Assembly (NCBI RefSeq): GCF_000005505.3
Contig: NC_016134.3
Coordinates: 8,414,624 to 8,478,623, forward strand
Length of the DNA stretch: 64,000 bases
Reading direction: 5' to 3'
From: Brachypodium distachyon
Lineage: Eukaryota; Streptophyta; Magnoliopsida; Poales; Poaceae
Both the position numbers and the translations under genes were made by a program. This document shows positions 56,521 to 64,000 of the stretch, piece by piece. Each line of letters starts with the position of its first letter. The first letter of the stretch is position 1. A model generated the notes under the pieces. The model made no database searches. It saw nothing but the letters and a program-made list of their open reading frames with translations, and was not told where the DNA came from.

Positions 56521-59049
56521 CGTCCAAACTCATGACTAAGTACGTAGTACCAGTCGTTAGTTAGGAACTTAATCAGGGTAAAAAAAATTAGTATGCAGGA
56601 GCATCTTTAGCCATGCGTGTCTCCACGATAAGAATCATGAGGGTCCCACACCCTTCTTGGCCTGCTAAAACTATATACAGTAAAATATGCTAATTAAGCT
56701 AGCTGATCGATAGTTAATTAGGCCTGCTAAAACCATTAAGATTTGTTGGAAATATAATTTGGGAATCTCTTTCTCTTGCATGTGTGTTGGAAATATATAT
56801 AACCAAGAGCATCTACAGATGCATGCATGGTGCCAGTTTGACACTCTTTGATCGTCCGTCCTATAGATAGAAATTAATAGAGGTGTTAATCTAGAGGTAA
56901 TCTCATTTGTCTTTTGTCCTTTGATGCAATCAAAATGCTAACTCTAGACTCTAGAGTATGCACACATACCCTGTCCGTCAAATTATTTGATTTCTTAAGG
57001 CACGACTTACCAAATGATCAAAATGGTACATAGCGCGACTATCATATTGTTTTAATTACCTGTAATTTTTCGCAAAGCAGATTTGAACAGTGGAAGTATA
57101 CAGTGGAGGCGCAACATGTATATAACCTAGCTAGCTAGGAGCTCATCGAGAATCCACACATGATCCTGGCTAGCTAGGGAGGAGCACCAGTTTATACTGC
57201 GTGCGTATCGGATCCAGTGACCATTAATCAACCATGCACATGTGGATGCATGCATGTTGACAAAAGAGGAGGAGGAAGAGATATTAATTGCTGTCATTTG
57301 TGTTATACAATCACATAATCATTCATCATCAACAACAAATCAAACAATCAGTACGAGGTATAAAATAATTAAGCTTAATTAGATGGTGTACGTGGTGAGG
57401 GTTGACCAGCCAACACATGCAGCATCTAAATAAATTTCTGCATAAACTCAAGTATATATAGTACTAGTATGTATATTTGGAACATTTTATGGGGAGCTGA
57501 TCATCCAATTCAGATCGATGTGTTCTGCAGAGACACACCGTGTGTATGGGAAACACAGCTAACAACAAGGTGAAACTAGCTAATTTTGATCTGATGGAGC
57601 AGTTAGTTAATTAACCAATTAACCAATTCACTTCAGACAGGCAGCCGAAAGGTAGGAGACAAAGACTCGAGTGTACTTGAAAGTTTATAAATAAATTATA
57701 TAGCACTCTGATCTAAGAGCTAGAACGATGAAATCATCATCTAGTGACTAATTTTACTATAACATACATATATATTGCACATTCATTCTAAAGTACTGAC
57801 CCACATGCTCGCATGCATTGGCATGTGGGGTTTGTTTTGGGGACACCATGTGATCCTAGCTAGCAAAAGGCAGTGACCAAAAGCTAGCTAGATACTGCGT
57901 GAAGTTTTTTTTTTTGGTAAGATACTGCGTGAAGTTTAAATATATATAAATGAAGCTAGCTAGGTTCAAAACATCCTGCTCAATTTTGATAACCATACAC
58001 TTATATGGTTATGCATGTATACAGCTAGAGTCCCTTCTAGTCACGGTATATATACCAAGTAAGACCCACAAAAATAGTTTCAGATATACTTTTATGATTA
58101 TATCCTTCTTAAGTATTGGACCTTATTATTTTCACATTTAAGAAAAATCCATTTCTAAATGTCTTCGTTGCGATATATATGAACATATGTAGCACCTGTT
58201 TTGACTCATATATTAGACAAGACTAGGTAATAACTAGATTTACACTTTACACACAAGCATGCCACATAACCACCTCTGATACTAGATAATGATTGATATA
58301 TCAGATGCGCCTTGATTGATTGACAACTTTAGGTTAATTAACTATTGTTAAGACAGATAGTCTTAAACGGCACAGAGAAATGATGGGTTTTCCTTTCATC
58401 ATGCATGCATGAGAAGGCCAAGTGGCGACAAAAAACGATCAACCGTCTTAATCCTTGTCCATTCCCCAACTCTATACTTTTGCAATCATATGCATAACCA
58501 CCACTATATATAGATAACTGTTTATATTCTTTCATACGGGCTAGATACTCATTTTTTCCCCTTCTCCCTGAGAGTAAATAAATGGAGGAAATATTCTATA
58601 CTTGTTTATCTTTGAAGAAGAGACCAGGACGCCACCTGATCCTTTGTTTAAAGATACCATTAGCTGGCAATGTGTATATACAAAGGCGATATACAAAATG
58701 ATCAGTAGAAAGAATCATTCTGTTTTTTTTAACAGTAGAAAGAATCATTATTTGTTTATAACAACAAATCTTTTTTATATTATTTAGAACCACAATCAGT
58801 AGAAGCATCTGGACATCTCCGTAAAATAAAAGCATCTGGACATCGATCCATTTCTCTTTGAGCTTTTAACGAAGCCCTTGAACAGAATGGAGTCTCAAAT
58901 TTGCTTCCAGAGAGCAAAATATAGCCCAAAGGCCTTAGTCCAGCCCAGTGGGCCAAAGAATAGAATGGTGCATCAGTGTATTCAGCCAAAAGGCCGAAGA
59001 AAATAGCTATCCCACCATTCAGAAGAGGCTCCCCCCCCCCAAAAAAAAA
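56521..59049. other. Intergenic region without supported gene
   Basis: AT-rich DNA of about 2.5 kb. Two short duplications are visible: gatactgcgtgaagttt at about 57893 and 57921, and cagtagaaagaatcatt at about 58705 and 58733. No coding region or transposon end is convincing. Confidence 0.5.
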
Positions 59050-59262
59050 CATTCAGAAGAAAAAAAAAATTCACCAATCCTCAGGGACGGCGGCGCCGGC
59101 GCTTTCACTGGCCTACCCTCGCCGGCGCCGGGCGCTCGACGGTGCCCGCTGACTGTCCTCCTCCTTTGAAGCCTGATCCTCTCCCCGTCCTCCCCGGCTG
59201 GATCCCCACCGGACAACCGGCGTTCGCTCGCTGCTCCCCGCCCCTCTAGTTACAGCTACAGG
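59050..59262 (+). other. Possible GC-rich 5' exon, plus strand
   Basis: A CpG-rich block (ggcggcgccggcgc, ctcgccggcgccggg) in AT-rich surroundings ends in a good donor (ctacag|gtaact). Possible following exon edges on the same strand are at about 59679-59745 and 60092. It looks like the leader of a plus-strand gene, but I cannot find its coding part; the GRAS gene downstream is on the other strand. Confidence 0.3.
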
Positions 59263-59819
59263 TAACTAACTAATTCCACTGCCTTAATCCATGTAAGCTG
59301 CTAAGAATTGCTCAAATCTGCTGCTTCAGAGTGCTCGATTGATGTTGAAGCACTGCTATCTGTCTAATTCGATCTGCATTTTGCTCATGTATGATGGAAT
59401 TTGGGGTGGGGGATGGGGGGATTTCTCAGCTTGGCACATTTGTGCAGTGTTTTTTTTCTTTCTAGAATACATTTGTGCAGTGTTCAACAGCCACCAAATC
59501 AGGAGTGAATCGACCAATTGCCACATTTGTGCTGTGTTCATGGCATCATGTATTGAGATAGTTGAGACTTCACAATAATGGTTTTTTGTTGCTTGCTTGC
59601 ATCTGTTTGCTTGCTATTTTCAATTCTGGAATCATTTTTATGAAAATTGAGCACTTTTTTATCTGATACACATGTAGGTGGACAGGGATATGATCCTCCA
59701 AGGTGGCTTGGTGAGGAAGAGCTACCTGAGGGATAATGGCTGGTAATTACTAGAAAAAGTGCTCCTGTGCCCAATGATGCTGTTGCACTTCATACTGTCT
59801 TCTCTTTTAATATTGAGAC

Positions 59820-60350
59820 TCATCTGATCACCTGGCTACCATATCCTCGTATATGGTGTTTGTCTGTTGTTTTTTTCTGTTGCATTTTGGAATCTCATAT
59901 GTGTTATTGTCCCCTTGGATATTTTGATGGTATATAGACATTTGTACATCCATTTTAAAAAACTAATGTCCCCTGCTGATAGTGAAACTTTGTTTTTCTT
60001 GTAGGTAGTTTTCAGCATTGTTGGTACCGATAGCTGGTTTCCCAAGTTGATATATTTTTTATACCCATCCACTTTGTTTTCTTATTTTCAGATGTCATGT
60101 CTCACAAAATATCATCTCACATGTAACTTCACAAGGAAGGTTACTAAGGATCACTACTGCTTGTGATAGTATCAAGGAAAAGTGTATTTATTGACTATAC
60201 TGTCTATTCACGCCATGACAAGAAGATGAATGATTGTCTGGGATTTCTATGGGAAAGATGGTTGTGAACTGTGATAAAGGGCAAGTGATCTGTAAGTACT
60301 ATGAACCGCTACACCACTTCTTTAAGATAATAATTCTTCTGGTTTAAAGC
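59820..60350 (+). repeat. Tandem repeat unit flanking the GRAS gene (copy A)
   Basis: Shares with 63060-63580 the blocks atatcctcgtatatggtgtt, ttttcagcattgttgg, tagctggttt, tctcacaaaatatca, acttcacaagg and ccatgacaagaagatga, then tgaaccgcta-accacttcttta. The unit spacing of 3.24 kb includes the GRAS gene. Confidence 0.85.
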
Positions 60351-60645
60351 TGGGATTATATCCCCCAAAAAACTGTTAGTTTAGCTCAGGTATTGTACAC
60401 TTAATTTTTAGTTTCTAATATTTAAGAACAAAGAACTAAAGGTCATTCACAAAAAAACTAAATGATGTGTGATACTTTGTTCTTATTATGTATACCTTGG
60501 TGCAGATCAAACAGTAGATTTTCATTTGAGAATTCCAAAATAACTAATGCAACTTACTCCTGGATCAATCAGCTGCATAAAATGTTCTGGACCATACTTC
60601 ACAAAACCTTACTAAATGTGCCCAAGAATCCATTGGTACATGAAT

Positions 60646-62601
60646 CTATGTCAATTCAGAACCACCAGCATCATCAGCTGTCCATGTCGAGAGGGCGTAG
60701 AGCGGCCTCCCTTTCCACCCCTGCAGAAGCCACTGGTGATCCTCGTTGATCATGAAATGTGTGTGATATTGATTCTTCACTTTGCTCTTGAGCGTCAGAA
60801 CAATATCATGGTCCAATGGCAACTGCCTCAGCCCTGCCCGGTTGTTCCGTGTCTGCCACTCCCTGTAGTTCTGAGGGCGCTCCACCCGGTCTGCGCCTTC
60901 ACAGGCAATCATGTTCATGGCACACCGTGCAAACAGATCCCGCTCCAGCTGCAGCCTCACGTCGTAGTCCGGTGGTGTACCATGGTCTCCATCATGTCGA
61001 ACAACGCCGTGAAGTTGTACAACGCATGGCGGAACCGTGTCATGAAGAACGCCCCGCTGTATGGCCCATTGGTGACAGCATGGACAAACACATTCGGCTT
61101 CATCTTCCTAATACTGTTAAGCACAGTGTCCCTTGGGTTTACCCTGTCAAAGGTGAGACTTTCGTCCATCAAGGCCCTGAATTGGAATAGGCTGTTCACC
61201 ACAGGCACCTCATCTGGGTCGATGTGGAGGTCCTCAGCCCGAACGGCGTCTGTTTTTACTGCGATGGTGTGGAAGTTGAATGACATGCCGAACTTGCTTG
61301 CATAATTGCAAAGCCGGTGCCCTGCCTCCTCGATTTGCTCAGACGTGCGGAACCCAGGTTGAGGCCCGGTTATGCTGGTCATCCTCACCTCCGGTGGCCC
61401 GCCCTCCCTGTCTGCCAGCCACTGGATCAAGTCCGGCCACTGCAACCCGGTGTTTATGCCATAATGCACAATGTGCAGCTTCCTCCTCCCTGCAACGGGC
61501 GTTGTATATGATCTTGTTGGAAAAGAGAAATGCCACCTTGATGAAGCAGCAGGTGGTTCTGTACAGATGATAGGCCTTCATAAGCTCCACGGTGATGGTG
61601 CATGTCCCAAAGAGCGAGTGGTAGAGCTCGCTCCCCGTGCCGGCCAGACGTGCCTCCAGCCCCTGGGCAAAGTAATGCGCCAGCCGCTGCCTAGCATTCC
61701 CTTTTGGTGAGGAGTGCCTCTTGATCCGCTCCAAAAGATCGCTCGCGCTGCAGTGATCGTTGCTGGCCACTGCTTCTGCACAGCGGATCAACATCGTTTC
61801 TAGGTCATTCATCACCGGTTGCTTCAATCCGCGCCTCCCACGCATGCGGAAGCTCTTCTGCGCTCCCTTGTTCTCCTTGTCCAGAGTGATTAGTACCTCC
61901 TTCATCTCACTGGCATACATGTCATCACCACTGAGGATGAGCTGGTCCAACATCTTCTTGAGCTCAGCCTCCTCCTCCGAGTCAGTATGCACCAGCACCG
62001 CTATTTGCTTGCTGCTCCTGCCCATGCCTGCCTCCGTCCCACCATCCATGTCAAACCTGTTCTTACGCCTCCTAACATCCACCATTCTGTTATCTTTGGG
62101 CAAGAACATGTTAGCCTCCTTCATGCCTTTGAAGAATGCCATGTTCGGCAGCATGTCCAGGCTGTTGCTGCTCTCACTGGGATACAGGGTACTGTTGCAC
62201 TCCACTGTGTCTGTGCCATTCAAGAAAGCTGGATCCTGTACCTCGCTGAACAAGAACCCAGAAACTATGATGTCCTTGTTGTTGTCTTGTCTGGGCATCA
62301 AGGCAGAGGAAAGCACCCCTGGTGTCGAGGACTCCTGGGCAATGGAAGCGGTGGTGGCAGCAGCAGAGAGGATCTGGGCGAAGGGCTGCTCGATCTGCAG
62401 GAGCTTCGGGTGGTCAGGGTACTGGTAGGAGAACTTGTCGACGATGTCCTCCTCCATGAGCATGTGCGAGATGTATGCCAGGGACAGGGACAGGTCATCC
62501 TGCGGCTGCTTTGGGTCACCATAGGTCGTCGGGGGAAGGTCTAGGCATACGGAAGGGGAAATGGGTGCAGGCTCTGATAACTCCTCCGGGCTGGTAGCCA
62601 T
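60646..62601 (-). pseudogene. GRAS transcription factor, SCL14-like, two frameshifts
   Basis: GRAS proteins are plant transcriptional co-regulators. From the ATG at 62601 (MATSPEELSEPAP) the N-terminal LISCL-type motif LSLAYISHMLMEED is followed by a variable acidic part. The GRAS domain starts at DLETMLIRCAEAVASND (LRI), then SPKGNARQRLAHYFAQGLEA. At about 61498 the frame changes, just before the VHIID-like motif K-L-H-I-V-H-Y-G-I-N; one extra C in a cgcccg stretch would explain it. At about 60975 the frame changes again; homology resumes with RLQLERDLFARCAMNMIACE, RPQNYREWQTRNNRAGLRQL and the SAW end WLLQGWKGRPLYALSTW. All GRAS blocks are present, so the gene is either recently dead or miscalled at two bases. 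The leader has a splice acceptor near 62842. VHYG replaces the usual VD[FY]G. Confidence 0.82.
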
Positions 62602-62879
62602 ACTGGAGTGCTTGGTGATGGTGCATTGCGAAATATCTTGGTCTTGGAATGGATATATCATTATCATTGAACCTTGCTGGTTTCTAGCCATTGGAACCAT
62701 TAAAGATTTACACTCGAGTCTATTTAATAATCGGGCAGCGTCTGCACATATGGGCAAAGAAAGGCTTTTGAGATAGAGATTATATTCTTCGTGGTGTTGT
62801 AGCCATCCTTCTCTCCCTGCCTTATCAACATTGACATATTCCTGAACATGAAGACAATGAGAAAAAGAAATTAAAACTA

Positions 62880-64000
62880 CCAGTTGATGCAAAATTCAAT
62901 CTACAATACAGGAAATTTATAATTAAGGAATGCAAGAATGATTCTACTCTTGCAACGTAATTCTGTATAAGTTAGGAGTCATTCTTAGCCTCGGTGGTTC
63001 GTGCAGCGCACATCGCATTGTCTTCCATTTTAATATTTGCATGGTCAGGTCCGTACATCCAATATCCTCGTATATGGTGTTTCTCTGTTGTTGTTTTCTG
63101 TTGCAACTTGCCATATCATATTTGAAATCACCCCCTTGTATATTTTGATGGTCCATACTAGATTGGTTTGGACGTTTGTACACCCATTCCAAATACCCTA
63201 ATGTCCCTGCCATTGATGCAACTTCGTTTTTCTCGTTTGCAGTTTTCAGCATTGTTGGCACTGGTAGCTGGTTTCACATGTTGATCTTATTTATTCTCTT
63301 ATTCTTTGTTTTGTAATTTTCAGATGCCGTCTCACAAAATATCAATTGCATCATGCAACTTCACAAGGGAGGTTACTCAGGGGCACTACTGCTTGTGGTA
63401 GTTCCAAGGGAAAGTGTGTTTATTGACTATACTGTCAATTCATGCCATGACAAGAAGATGATTGATTGTCTGGGTCTCTGGGATTTCTATGGGAAAGATG
63501 TTTGTGATAAACGGTGAGTTATCTATACCATGATGTATGAACCGCTAGACCACTTCTTTAGGAGAACTCTGATTGTTTAAAGGTAAATATGCTTATATCT
63601 ATTCAATACTGTCAGTTGGTAGAAAATTCAGTATACAATATAGGAAAAAATATATAACAAAGGAGTACAAGAATGATTCTACTCTCGCACTGTAATTCTG
63701 TACTAAGTTAGAGGTCTTTATTAGCCTCTTGGATTTTGTGCAGCACACTTCGCACTGTCATCCATTTTAATATTTTTTCTGGTTGAGTCAGCTCATCTGA
63801 TAAACTGGCTACCATATCCTCGTAAATGGTGTTTGTCTGTTGTTGTTTTCTGTTGCAACATGGCATCTCATGCTTGATATTGTCCCCTTGGATATTTTTG
63901 TGGTGTATACAATATTGGTTTGGATGTCTTGTTGGTAAGTTTTCAGCATTGTTGGCACTGGTAGCTGGTTTCCCATGTTGAGCTTTTTTAAATTCTCTTC
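62880..64000 (+). repeat. Tandem repeat units upstream of the GRAS gene (copies B and C)
   Basis: Bases 62880-63600 are repeated from about 63610 to the window end (period about 730). Shared blocks: caagaatgattctactct, gtaattctgta, cattttaatatt, atatcctcgta, tttctgttgcaac, gatattttg and ttttcagcattgttggcactggtagctggttt. Copy C is cut by the window edge. With copy A at 59820-60350 this makes three units around the GRAS gene, which predicts more GRAS copies to the right. Confidence 0.85.
63324..63513 (+). other. Possible coding exon inside repeat copy B
   Basis: The segment follows an acceptor (gtaattttcag) and ends at a strong donor (gtgagt). One frame stays open for 63 codons with a protein-like pattern: NCIMQLHKGGYSGALLLVVV, PRESVFIDYTVNSCHDKKM and LWDFYGKD. 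In copy A the same frame is broken by a two-base deletion. I do not recognise the sequence; it could be chance. Confidence 0.25.

Noticed and set aside
1..64000. CRISPR arrays, bacterial operons, rRNA genes, phage features
   Set aside because: None seen; split genes and plant repeats make this a plant nuclear segment.

Overview
This window is nuclear DNA from a grass (Poaceae), most likely the rice tribe or a close relative. The evidence is split genes with GT-AG introns, GC-rich first exons, plant promoter motifs, Stowaway-type MITEs and plant LINE remnants, plus grass-typical genes: a tandem Rubisco activase pair, DUF1668-like proteins and a sterol methyl oxidase of the SMO2 type. From memory, the order GRAS - thaumatin - Rubisco activase - SMO2 - elongin C resembles the distal long arm of rice chromosome 11; I could not check this.

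Layout. Bases 1-7000 hold a diverged tandem duplication with two paralogous first exons (minus strand) of an unrecognised small gene. Then come elongin C (8150-10392, +), SMO2 sterol C4-methyl oxidase (11595-14467, +), an intronless tropinone-reductase-like SDR (15035-15847, -), and a head-to-head pair of DUF1668-like genes, one intact (18562-19776, -) and one frameshifted (20050-21164, +). After about 4 kb of AT-rich, transposon-bearing DNA come two Rubisco activase genes in tandem. RCA1 (25156-27896) has one intron and encodes only a short form. RCA2 (29077-31112) keeps its introns and carries the alternative exon for the redox-regulated long (alpha) form.

Bases 31-36 kb hold a Mutator-like element with long inverted repeats and a captured GC-rich segment, a LINE remnant, and a thaumatin-like protein gene. 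Bases 37-55.6 kb carry two tandemly duplicated Pumilio (PUF) genes on the minus strand (689 and 532 residues as I splice them), separated by partial copies of their 5' region, an unrecognised small gene and LINE debris. The first PUF gene has gained three tandem copies of a 42-bp exon and five copies of a 32-residue repeat. Bases 56-64 kb contain a ROTUNDIFOLIA-like (RTFL/DVL) peptide gene and a GRAS (SCL14-like) gene with two frameshifts, set inside tandem repeats that run off the right end.

The genes do not form a pathway. The unifying feature is local duplication: at least five tandem or inverted pairs within 64 kb, each with one member decayed or structurally changed. All exon joins were made by eye from splice sites, reading frame and paralogue comparison, without transcript data.
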